A stretch of 62,264 bases of DNA from Clostridiales bacterium (lineage in GTDB: Bacteria > Bacillota > Clostridia > Oscillospirales > Oscillospiraceae), in NCBI GenBank assembly GCA_020859945.1, contig JAJBVG010000063.1, positions 1 to 62,264 of the forward strand, in the 5' to 3' direction. Below, piece by piece: positions 55,101-62,264 of the stretch. The notes below the pieces were generated by a model. The model saw nothing but the letters and a program-made list of their open reading frames with translations. It did not search any database and had not been told where the DNA came from. The translations under genes and the position numbers were made by a program. How positions within the stretch are numbered: position 1 is the first letter of the stretch; the number at the start of each line of letters is the position of its first letter.

Positions 55101-56618
55101 ATGGATTCCCTGCAAGAACTTGACCAGCAGCGCCGGATTCTGCAAAACAGCAGCAACGCTGACCGGCAGCATTCCAAAGGTAAGCTCACCGCCGACGAGC
55201 GCCTGGCCTACCTGTTTGATAAAGATACCTTCATCGAGCTGAACGTATTCCAGAACCGGGGGCAATCCGTTGATAAGCCCCCCAAGCGGGACGGCGTCAT
55301 CGCCGGATTCGGTAAGATCAATGGTCGGTACGCCTACGCCTACGCCCAGGACTTCACCATTCAGGGCGGCAGTCTGTCCTCCTCCAACGCCCGGAAAATC
55401 ATCAAGTGCCAGCAGGCGGCGCTGAAAGCCGGCGCGCCCATCATCGGCCTGATGGACTCCGGCGGTGCGAAAATCCAGGACGGCATCCAGGCGCTGGCTC
55501 AGTACGGCACCATCTTCCAGAACAACGTGAACGCCTCCGGCGTTATCCCCCAGATCACTGCCATCATGGGTCCCTGCGCCGGCGGCGCGTCCTACTCCCC
55601 CGCCTTACAGGACTTCATCTTCTTTGTGGAGGGCACCGGCGAGATGTTCGTCACCGGCCCCGACGTGGTCAAGGAGGTCATTGGCGAGGACATCACCATG
55701 CAGGAACTGGGCGGCGCAGACGTGCATATGCGCAAAAACGGCGTGGCCCACGTCCGGGCGGCCAACGACCAGGACTGCCTGGACAAAATCCGCAACCTGC
55801 TGACCTACCTGCCCCAGAACAACAAGAGCCTGCCCATTCCCCGGGCCAAGTACAAATCCCGCTGGCAGCGGGGCATTGAGAACATCGTCCCCGAGAACAA
55901 GCGGAAAATCTACGATGTGAAGCGGGTCATCGACTACCTGGTGGACACGGATTCTTTCTTTGAAATCGAGCCGGAGTTTGCCGCCAACGTGGTCACCTGC
56001 TTCGCGCGGGTCAACGGCCACACCATCGGCGTGGTGGCCAACCAGCCCGCCGTCATCAGCGGCTGTATGGACGCGAACGCCAGCTGCAAGGCGGCCCGGT
56101 TCGTCCGCACCTGCGACTGCTTCAACATCCCCCTGTTGACGCTGGTAGATGTGCCCGGCTTCTTCCCCGGCTCCGACCAGGAGTATTCCGGCATCATCCG
56201 CCACGGTGCAAAGGTACTGTACGCCTACTCCGAGGCCACGGTGCCCAAAATCACCCTGGTGCTGCGGAAAGCCTACGGCGGCGCGTATATCGCCATGTGC
56301 TGCAAGCAGCTGGGCGCGGACGTGTGCTGGGCCTGGCCCACGGCGGAGATCGCCGTCATGGGCGCTGAGGGCGCGGTGAAGATCATCAACCGCAAGGACC
56401 TGAAAGCCGCCGGAGACGACTACAAAAAGGTGCTGGACGAGAAGGTCAAAGCCTATCAGGATACGCAGCTGAACCCCTTCGTGGGGGCCAAGCTGGGCTA
56501 TATCGACGACGTGATCGCTCCCCAGGACACCCGCCGTCTGCTGGAACAGACGCTGGAGGCGCTGATTTCCTTCCAGGACCCCAAGACGAAGCCCACACAC
56601 GGGAATATCCCGCTCTGA
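55101..56618 (+). CDS. Acyl-CoA carboxyltransferase subunit (MmdA/PccB family)
   Basis: Biotin-dependent carboxyltransferase, 505 residues with the two crotonase-like halves of the family: first half GQSVDKPPKRDGVIAGFGKI, IIGLMDSGGAKIQDGIQAL, IMGPCAGGASYSPAL; second half LVDVPGFFPGSDQEYSGIIRHGAK, KAYGGAYIAM, AWPTAEIAVMGAEGAV. These are the oxyanion-hole motifs. It could be part of a Na+-pumping methylmalonyl-CoA, oxaloacetate or glutaconyl-CoA decarboxylase or of a propionyl-CoA carboxylase. No biotin carrier or membrane beta subunit is adjacent, so the role stays open. GAAGGAG upstream. Confidence 0.92.
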   Translation: MDSLQELDQQRRILQNSSNADRQHSKGKLTADERLAYLFDKDTFIELNVFQNRGQSVDKPPKRDGVIAGFGKINGRYAYAYAQDFTIQGGSLSSSNARKIIKCQQAALKAGAPIIGLMDSGGAKIQDGIQALAQYGTIFQNNVNASGVIPQITAIMGPCAGGASYSPALQDFIFFVEGTGEMFVTGPDVVKEVIGEDITMQELGGADVHMRKNGVAHVRAANDQDCLDKIRNLLTYLPQNNKSLPIPRAKYKSRWQRGIENIVPENKRKIYDVKRVIDYLVDTDSFFEIEPEFAANVVTCFARVNGHTIGVVANQPAVISGCMDANASCKAARFVRTCDCFNIPLLTLVDVPGFFPGSDQEYSGIIRHGAKVLYAYSEATVPKITLVLRKAYGGAYIAMCCKQLGADVCWAWPTAEIAVMGAEGAVKIINRKDLKAAGDDYKKVLDEKVKAYQDTQLNPFVGAKLGYIDDVIAPQDTRRLLEQTLEALISFQDPKTKPTHGNIPL

Positions 56619-56637
56619 TACGATTTTTTGATACAAA

Positions 56638-56678
56638 ACACGGCGCTCAACCGCAGAGAATCGGTTGAGCGCCGTTTG
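56638..56678. terminator. Bidirectional terminator between carboxyltransferase and phosphoesterase genes
   Basis: CGGCGCTCAACCG / CGGTTGAGCGCCG, perfect 13-bp stem; T-containing tracts on both sides (TTTG; TGTTTTG on the minus strand). Confidence 0.8.
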
Positions 56679-56683
56679 TGCGT

Positions 56684-57274
56684 TCAGTAGTCAAACGCGA
56701 TATAATCACAGGCGTTGAGGATGGTGGTCTCCCCGTACTGGGTCTTTTTGGGTATCTTTACGCCGTAATTCTTGTGGATGTGCCCGTGGACAAAGTATTT
56801 GGGTTTGTACTGGTCCAGCAGCTTGACGAACACCTTAAACCCCCGATGGGTGCGGTTGTCCATGTCGTTGATGTGGTAGGCGGGAGCGTGGGTCATCAGG
56901 ATGTCGAAGCCGCCGCGCCACCACAGCTGTAATTTCAGCCGCAGCACCCGGCGTTCCATCTCCCGGTCGGTGTACATATGGTTCCCCTTGCGGTAGCGGT
57001 AGGAGCCGCCCAGCCCCAGGATGCGGACCCCCTGGTAGACATAGAGCTTGTCGTCCACGCAGATGCAGCCCTCCGGCGGGTCCTTGTCATAGCTGTCGTC
57101 GTGGTTGCCGTGGACGTACAGCACAGGGCAGTGGGCCAGGGTGACAAGAAACTCCAGGTAGGACTTGTGCAGGTCCCCACAGGCCAGAATCAGGTCGTAT
57201 TCGTCCAATTTTCCCGGCGCATAATAGTCATAGAGGTACTTTGCCTCTTCATCCGCCACCGCCAAGATCCGCAT
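56684..57274 (-). CDS. Calcineurin-like metallophosphoesterase
   Basis: Small cytoplasmic phosphodiesterase or phosphatase, 196 residues. Metal-binding motifs in order: CGDLHKSY, GNHDDSYD, MTHAPAYH, GHIHKNYG. The first motif (usually DxH near the N-terminus) is atypical: RILAVADEEAKYL has Asp but no His two residues on, so one metal site may be altered. Substrate unknown. Converges with the carboxyltransferase gene. Confidence 0.88.
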   Translation of the reverse strand: MRILAVADEEAKYLYDYYAPGKLDEYDLILACGDLHKSYLEFLVTLAHCPVLYVHGNHDDSYDKDPPEGCICVDDKLYVYQGVRILGLGGSYRYRKGNHMYTDREMERRVLRLKLQLWWRGGFDILMTHAPAYHINDMDNRTHRGFKVFVKLLDQYKPKYFVHGHIHKNYGVKIPKKTQYGETTILNACDYIAFDY

Positions 57275-57408
57275 GACTGTCTCTCTCCCCTGTGTCTGTG
57301 GATGACAAATCCCGCTTAAAAATCACCCATAGCATAGCACAGTTTCCCGCCGAATGCAACTGAAACCGTTACCAAAACCGTTTTTCCACAAATTTCGCCT
57401 ATTATTGT

Positions 57409-59322
57409 CTACTTTTTTCTGGCTCGGTCGATGCCCACCACATCCACCGTGGCCTGGGCCTCCGGGCTGAGTTGGTCGTAGGTGGGGATGGAGCCGATGA
57501 CATTCTCCGCCAGCCAGTCCATGTTGATGACCTGTTCCGGGGTGAGGGAGTGGTCGCAGGCGCCGTCCACCGTCCAGCCCTCCTGGGTGACGATGGGGCC
57601 GTAGAAGGGCTGGCAAATGTTGGCGCAAATGGCGCTTTTCAGCACGTTGGCCAGCTTCTGGGTGCCGCTGTGGAGCTTCTTGGAACAGATGACATCTACC
57701 ACCCCGGCGGTCATGCCCCAGTAGTAGTTCAGGGCCTTGCCGGTGACCTCGTCCTCGTTCTGGAAGGTCCCCTTCAACACGCTGCGGATGATGCTCTCGT
57801 AGTAGACGCCCCAGTGCCACACGGGCATAGCCAGGTTCACCTGGCCGTCGCTGCTGACCTGGGCCAGGCCGAAGTTGGGCCTGCCATCGTCCGCCAGCTT
57901 TACCATGTCCTGGGAGGAAATCAGGTCGATGCCCCGGTCGGTGAGCCGCTGTGTGGCGGCAGCTACGCCGCCCACGCAGGGCCACTCCAGGTAGACCTTG
58001 ACCCTGGGGTTGACCATCTGCGCGCCCCGGGCGAAAGCGTTGATACCGGCGACCATGCCGTAGATGGGGTAGTCACACAGGTAGCCCACCCGGTCGTCCT
58101 CGGCCAACGCCCCGGCGATGGCCCCGATGATGAACTTGGCCTCGTGGATGCGGGCGTAATAAGTGCGGATATAGCGGTGGGATTTGTTCAGAGAGCAGTT
58201 GAGAATGGTGACCTCCGGGTGGTCCACCGCCTGCCGCAGGCTGGCGGGCAGCAGCTGGGGGGAGGTGGTGAAGATCAGGGTGTTGCCCTCGGCGATGGCC
58301 CGGCCAATGGTCTCGTCCGCGCCCTCGGCTACGGCGTTTTCGTAGGCGGTGGTGACCAGCTGTCCCTTAAAGACCCGCTGAACGTGTTGGCGGCCCAGCT
58401 CGTGGCTGTAGGTCCAGCCGGAGGTCAGGGCGGTCTTGTCATGGACAAAGGCCACCTTCAGCACCTTGGTGCCGCCCAGCTTGGGCAGGATACGCTTCTT
58501 TTCCCCGCTGGGGTCCAGCTTCAGGTCGATGGGCTGCTCCTCCTGCTGGAGGGTGATCTCCTTCCAGACTTTGGCGACTGAGCGTTTCATCTCCTCGACG
58601 CCCAGAGAGCGCAGGGACTGGTAGCCGTAGATGCGCATATAGGCCAACATTGCGTCTCCCACGGTGGAACGCAGCTTCTGGCCGCCGTTGGCTAGGTATG
58701 CCTGCCGGAAATAGTGGTAGGTAGTGCTGAATGCGTTGCGCTCCTCGTCGGTCCAGGGTTCCTCTGGGGCCTTGCCCAGCAGGGACTGGAGCATGGCGTA
58801 GCTCCCCCGCTTGCTGAACTCCAGGAAATTCACCTTACTGTATTTGTAAAAGCTGACGAACTCGTAATAGATGTCCACATCCTTGGAGCCGTCTTTCACC
58901 GGCAAAATGCGGGTGACTTGAGCGGGAATGGCCACCGCGCCGAAGTATTTCATCACGCTGACCCGCTTGTTGCCCTCTTCCACGTAGAAGCGGTTTTTGT
59001 ACTCATAGACCTTGATGGGGTCCCGGATGCCCTCTTTCAGGTGAGCATTGCACAGCTTTTTCCACTTGAGGGCAAACTCGGTGTTTTCCGGCAGCAGCGG
59101 CATGAAATTCCGGGCAAAGGAGGTGGTACGGCCCGCCGTCCTGGTGCCCATGATAAACTCCACCGGGATCTGAACCACGCCTAAGTCGGTCCCCATCGAC
59201 ACGCGCTCCTGAGGGACCAGGTCGTCCAAAATCGGCAGATAGGGGCTGACCCCCTTGGCGATGCAGGCGCGCTGCTCCCGCTGCGCCAGCCGCTGGGCGT
59301 CTTTGTAATACTGTTCAGGCAT
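57409..59322 (-). CDS. ParB-like/BMP-type binding-domain fusion protein, cytoplasmic
   Basis: 637 residues from ATG 59322 (AGAAAGGAAGG upstream). The N-terminal 130 residues contain a ParB/sulfiredoxin-like pattern (DPIKVYEYKNRFYVEEGNKR near 101-120). A helical middle (about 150-290) follows. From about residue 305 comes a basic membrane protein (BMP/PBP1) ligand-binding fold (KVLKVAFVHDKTALTSGWTYS, GYLCDYPIYGMVAGINAFARG). There is no signal peptide or lipobox, so unlike normal BMP receptors it should stay inside the cell. Role unknown; a ligand-sensing regulator is one idea. Single gene with its own promoter. Confidence 0.8.
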   Translation of the reverse strand: MPEQYYKDAQRLAQREQRACIAKGVSPYLPILDDLVPQERVSMGTDLGVVQIPVEFIMGTRTAGRTTSFARNFMPLLPENTEFALKWKKLCNAHLKEGIRDPIKVYEYKNRFYVEEGNKRVSVMKYFGAVAIPAQVTRILPVKDGSKDVDIYYEFVSFYKYSKVNFLEFSKRGSYAMLQSLLGKAPEEPWTDEERNAFSTTYHYFRQAYLANGGQKLRSTVGDAMLAYMRIYGYQSLRSLGVEEMKRSVAKVWKEITLQQEEQPIDLKLDPSGEKKRILPKLGGTKVLKVAFVHDKTALTSGWTYSHELGRQHVQRVFKGQLVTTAYENAVAEGADETIGRAIAEGNTLIFTTSPQLLPASLRQAVDHPEVTILNCSLNKSHRYIRTYYARIHEAKFIIGAIAGALAEDDRVGYLCDYPIYGMVAGINAFARGAQMVNPRVKVYLEWPCVGGVAAATQRLTDRGIDLISSQDMVKLADDGRPNFGLAQVSSDGQVNLAMPVWHWGVYYESIIRSVLKGTFQNEDEVTGKALNYYWGMTAGVVDVICSKKLHSGTQKLANVLKSAICANICQPFYGPIVTQEGWTVDGACDHSLTPEQVINMDWLAENVIGSIPTYDQLSPEAQATVDVVGIDRARKK

Positions 59323-59453
59323 ACCGTTACCTTCCTTTCTCGCTGACGGGTCCCTTGGGTTCGCGTCGTGGGGCCACAGAAAGCCGTCCGCCCCTTTAGA
59401 GAGGACAAGGCGGCGCCGCATTCCTCGGCAGGATGCCGAAACTCCTCAGGGAC

Positions 59454-59482
59454 AGAATATCATATTTCTGCCCCTGGTGCAA
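59454..59482 (-). promoter_or_regulatory. Promoter of the ParB-like/BMP fusion gene
   Basis: Minus strand: TTGCAC (59482-59477), 17-nt spacer, TATTCT (59459-59454). It gives a leader of about 125 nt. Confidence 0.65.
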
Positions 59483-59607
59483 CAAAAAAACATCGTGCTT
59501 TTGTACAGAAAGGGACGGGTGAGGCACTGTTTTTGCTGGCGGCCGGTCATTTCCCCCTGAGCCCGCCGCTCGGAGAAACCGGTTGGCAAGATAGTTATTT
59601 TTGTGGA

Positions 59608-59636
59608 TTGACTTCAAGCAGGAGACAGCATATAAT
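59608..59636 (+). promoter_or_regulatory. Promoter of the LCP-family gene
   Basis: TTGACT (59608-59613), 17-nt spacer, TATAAT (59631-59636). Leader of about 115 nt. Confidence 0.8.
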
Positions 59637-59757
59637 AACATAAACTGGTTTGCGCCTTTCAATCAGCACCTTGGATGAACTGGCGGTCAGGTGCTGCGAA
59701 CCACATATGACGACCTTTGACAGGAGCAAGGTGAGGCGTCTCAGGAGGATCGCAAAT

Positions 59758-60828
59758 ATGCAAAAATGGAAACAGATAAAGCTCGTGTATCGCGTGTTGA
59801 TTTGCATCGCGGCAGTTTTGGCGGTATTGATAGTCGGTGTTGTCGCCGCTTATGCGGGCCTGTGGCAGAGCGGCAGGATGCGCCTGTTCAAGAACGCCAC
59901 CTCCCTGAACCCTACACTGGAAAGCGACCTGGGAGACTCCTCCGTGGAAGAATGGGAGGACGACTGGATCTGGTATGACGGGCAGATCTACGAATACAAC
60001 GACAGTATTCTAACCTTCCTTTTTATGGGCATTGATGCGTATGGCGAGATTGGAGAGGAGCAGACCGGGCTTTCCTCCGGGCAGGCAGACGCACTGTTCC
60101 TGCTGGTCATGGATCAAAATGCCAAGGCCATCCGCGTGGTCGCCATCGACCGCAACACCATGACGACCGTCAATCGGCTTGATGAGGACGGAACGGTCCT
60201 GGGCACGGTCACGGCGCAGGTGGCGGTGGCCCACGGCTACGGCGACGGCCAGGAGCTCAGCGCGGAAAACACCGTGTCTGCCGTCTCCAACATCTTGTAT
60301 GATATTCCCATCCACGGCTACTGTGCCATCAATATGGATGCCATCTCCGAACTGAACGACGCAGTGGGCGGCGTGGATGTGACGGTGTTGGAGAGCCTTG
60401 ACTCCGCCTCCGGGCTGCTGGTGGAGGGCGAAACGGTCCACCTGGACGGCGAGGACGCCGTCGCCTACGTGAGGAACCGCGACAATGCGAACGGAGGAGG
60501 CGCCCAGCGGCGCTTGCAGCGACAGAAGCAATATCTGACTGCCTACATCCACCAGGCGACCTCGGCTGTCTCTCAGGATTTGACCCTGGTGAGCACCCTG
60601 TTCAACAGCATCACATCCTATATGACCACCAACGTGACCTTGGACGAAGTGGTGTATTTGGCGTCCACAGCTGTGTCCTACTCCTTCACGGACGACGATA
60701 TGTTCACAATACCGGGCGAAAACGTTTCAATTGAGGGCATCTCCGACGAGTTTTATCCTGACGAGGATGGGTTGAAGGAATTGATCATTGACGTATTCTA
60801 TACGCCGGTGGAGAGTGAGGAAGACTAG
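59758..60828 (+). CDS. LytR-CpsA-Psr (LCP) family protein
   Basis: Membrane-anchored transferase family that attaches glycopolymers to peptidoglycan. 356 residues from ATG 59758 (AGGAGGA upstream). One N-terminal membrane helix (LVYRVLICIAAVLAVLIVGVV), then the extracytoplasmic LCP domain: FLFMGIDAYG, SGQADALFLLVMD, VVAIDRNTM, NMDAISELNDAVGGVDV and AVAYVRNRDNANGGGAQRRLQRQKQYL. The usual conserved Arg positions (DRNT, RNRD, RRLQRQ) are present. Near a sortase gene, so part of a cell-surface cluster. Confidence 0.92.
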   Translation: MQKWKQIKLVYRVLICIAAVLAVLIVGVVAAYAGLWQSGRMRLFKNATSLNPTLESDLGDSSVEEWEDDWIWYDGQIYEYNDSILTFLFMGIDAYGEIGEEQTGLSSGQADALFLLVMDQNAKAIRVVAIDRNTMTTVNRLDEDGTVLGTVTAQVAVAHGYGDGQELSAENTVSAVSNILYDIPIHGYCAINMDAISELNDAVGGVDVTVLESLDSASGLLVEGETVHLDGEDAVAYVRNRDNANGGGAQRRLQRQKQYLTAYIHQATSAVSQDLTLVSTLFNSITSYMTTNVTLDEVVYLASTAVSYSFTDDDMFTIPGENVSIEGISDEFYPDEDGLKELIIDVFYTPVESEED

Positions 60829-60862
60829 CCGGAATTTTTTTGAGATTCCTCCCAAAAAAAGC

Positions 60863-60891
60863 TTGCCATTTCTAAAAGCAGAGCGTATAAT
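60863..60891 (+). promoter_or_regulatory. Promoter of srtB
   Basis: TTGCCA (60863-60868), 17-nt spacer, TATAAT (60886-60891). The leader is only about 18 nt and lacks a strong Shine-Dalgarno site. Confidence 0.75.
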
Positions 60892-60915
60892 AAGCGATGA
60901 TGGGTGAATTAACCA

Positions 60916-61764
60916 ATGAACAAACAACATTCCAACGGCGGAGAACGCTCCCCCAGCAACAAAAAGAGCCTATACCGTGTGATTTGCATCGTCTGCGTGG
61001 TCGTTTTCCTGGTGGCAATCGGGTTTCTGATTCGATATCTGGTCATCCGGCAGAGCGCTGACGACACCTATGAGGCCCTCCAGTCCGAAAGTTCTGTGGC
61101 AGAACCGGATGCCTCTGTGCAGGAGGAAGCTGAGTTGGAGGAGGAGATGAAGCGGGAAATCGACTTTGCCGACCTCCAGGCCAACACCAATGAGGATATT
61201 TACGCCTGGATCTACATCCCGGACACCAACATCGACTACCCCATTGTGCAGCATCCCACGGATGACACCTATTACCTGAACTACAATCTGGACGGGACCG
61301 CCGGACTTCCCGGCACCATCTACACCGAGAAAGCCAACGCAAAAGATTTTTCCGACTTCAACACGGTCATCTACGGCCACAATATGCAGAATGGGACTAT
61401 GTTCCAAAATCTGCACAACTACAGTGATGGGACCTTCTTTGAGGAACACCCCTATGTTTACATCTATTTGGAGGATTGTACGCTGAAATATCAGGTGTAC
61501 GCCGCCTATGAGTACTCAGATGTCCACATGCTTTACGCCTTCGACTACAGCACGGAGGAAGGGCGGAAGGAATTTCTCTCTGAGATTGCCGGACTGCGCA
61601 GCCTTTCCTACATCTACGATGATGAGGTAACGGTGACGACGGACAGCAATGTCCTTACCCTCTCCACCTGTGTTCACAATGTACCGGAAAAACGGTTCCT
61701 GGTGAACGCGGTGCTGATTCAGTCGGTGGATCGTTCCGAGCTCGAAACATCCTGGTTCTTTTGA
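60916..61764 (+). CDS. srtB: Class B sortase
   Basis: Cell-surface transpeptidase, 282 residues: cytoplasmic basic N-terminus, one membrane helix (about 21-45), acidic linker, then the sortase barrel. Catalytic His155 in VIYGHNMQNGTMF, Cys252 in LTLSTCVHN and Arg260 in EKRFLVNAVL. The order and the ANTNEDIYAWIYIPDTNIDYPIVQ opening identify class B. The secreted protein gene 84 nt downstream could be a client. Confidence 0.95.
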   Translation: MNKQHSNGGERSPSNKKSLYRVICIVCVVVFLVAIGFLIRYLVIRQSADDTYEALQSESSVAEPDASVQEEAELEEEMKREIDFADLQANTNEDIYAWIYIPDTNIDYPIVQHPTDDTYYLNYNLDGTAGLPGTIYTEKANAKDFSDFNTVIYGHNMQNGTMFQNLHNYSDGTFFEEHPYVYIYLEDCTLKYQVYAAYEYSDVHMLYAFDYSTEEGRKEFLSEIAGLRSLSYIYDDEVTVTTDSNVLTLSTCVHNVPEKRFLVNAVLIQSVDRSELETSWFF

Positions 61765-61848
61765 CCGCCCGGCATCCGTTCAGTTCTAACTATTTCATCT
61801 TGTGTATTTGCGCTTCATACCGCGCATCAGAAAAAGGAGGATATTGTA

Positions 61849-62264
61849 ATGAAAAGGTTTTTAGCCACGTTGGTGGCCGCCATGTTTGCGTTCAGCGTCT
61901 GCGTCCCCGCTTTCGCTACCAGCACCTACCCCAGCCCCAGCTCCAGTGACGCCGAGACTTCTTCCGCCGTCGAAGACGCAGTGGATGATGTGTGGCAGGG
62001 GGGCGATGACGAGGAAAGCACGGTCAGCAAGGTCACCCTTGTCCAGGCCATCGTTTCCAGCATCTCCGGCTACTCCCTCAGCTCCTATGATTTGGCCGTC
62101 TCTACTGATGACTATACGGTCACTACCAACGACGACGGAACGGTGACTGTCGAGCTGTCAAGTGATGTCAGCGATAGTGCCGCTGTTGTGAACCTGATGG
62201 TCGATGTGGACGGCACCTGGGTGTCCGTGGAAGTCGATGCCGCTACCGGCGAAGTGATCGGCGA
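61849..62264 (+). CDS. Secreted protein, hypothetical (3' end outside window)
   Basis: 138 codons up to the window edge. AAAAGGAGG 8 nt before the ATG. Classical signal peptide MKRFLATLVAAMFAFSVC ending PAFA-T, then a Ser/Asp-rich segment and a Thr/Val/Asp-rich beta-type region (YTVTTNDDGTVTVELSSDVSD). Position right after srtB suggests a sortase client or cell-wall protein, but the C-terminus with any sorting motif is not in the window. Confidence 0.75.
   Translation, partial: MKRFLATLVAAMFAFSVCVPAFATSTYPSPSSSDAETSSAVEDAVDDVWQGGDDEESTVSKVTLVQAIVSSISGYSLSSYDLAVSTDDYTVTTNDDGTVTVELSSDVSDSAAVVNLMVDVDGTWVSVEVDAATGEVIG

Noticed and set aside
55101-56618. Assignment of the carboxyltransferase to a Na+-pumping decarboxylase
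   Set aside because: No membrane beta subunit or biotin carrier is adjacent, so the specific complex cannot be named.

Overview
The window reads as a piece of chromosome from a GC-rich, anaerobic, Gram-positive gut Clostridium of the Oscillospiraceae type (relatives of Oscillibacter, Lawsonibacter, Dysosmobacter or Flavonifractor). This is inferred from codon bias, Firmicutes-style promoters and ribosome binding sites, T-box control, lipoprotein and sortase genes, a V-type ATPase, an Rnf complex and pyruvate:ferredoxin oxidoreductase. No rRNA or tRNA gene was seen.

Layout. 1-11.6 kb: the start of a GH2 beta-galactosidase (minus strand, cut by the window edge), an MsmK/UgpC-type sugar-ABC ATPase without permeases, an MFS transporter, several small membrane or hypothetical proteins, a T-box-controlled 2-isopropylmalate synthase (leuA), nrdR and a TVP38-family protein. 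11.7-12.1 kb: a folded intergenic repeat followed by a small CRISPR array with its own promoter and no cas genes in the window. 12.2-17.8 kb (minus): an ABC transporter of the TrpXYZ-like (COG2984) class, the flavin transferase ApbE and a MerR regulator.

17.9-31.1 kb (plus) is the centrepiece. One apparent operon encodes a Tat translocon (tatB-like, tatA, tatC), three Tat-exported flavoprotein reductases that each carry an FMN-attachment domain, and a complete Rnf complex (rnfC, a fused rnfD-rnfG, rnfE, rnfA, rnfB). With apbE just upstream this looks like a self-contained module for extracytosolic flavin-based reduction: reduced ferredoxin, for example from the PFOR encoded at 36.9-40.4 kb, feeds Rnf, which pumps ions, and covalently flavinylated domains outside the membrane may pass electrons to the exported reductases. 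Two of the reductases share about 1 kb that appears identical, a sign of recent duplication or gene conversion.

31.1-36.7 kb: a roughly 800-bp regulatory gap, then a four-gene RbsABC-like ABC transporter. 36.9-42.9 kb: PFOR (minus), a ComM/YifB AAA protein and a MarR regulator. 43-44.5 kb: a membrane-anchored acidic protein with a glycosidase-like domain. 44.9-53.7 kb: a nine-gene V-type ATPase operon whose K subunit has the residues expected of a sodium-binding rotor. Together with Rnf this suggests an ion (probably Na+) circuit. 54-62.3 kb: a HAD phosphatase, a biotin-dependent carboxyltransferase, a metallophosphoesterase, an unusual ParB-like/BMP fusion protein, an LCP-family protein, a class B sortase and a secreted protein cut by the window end.
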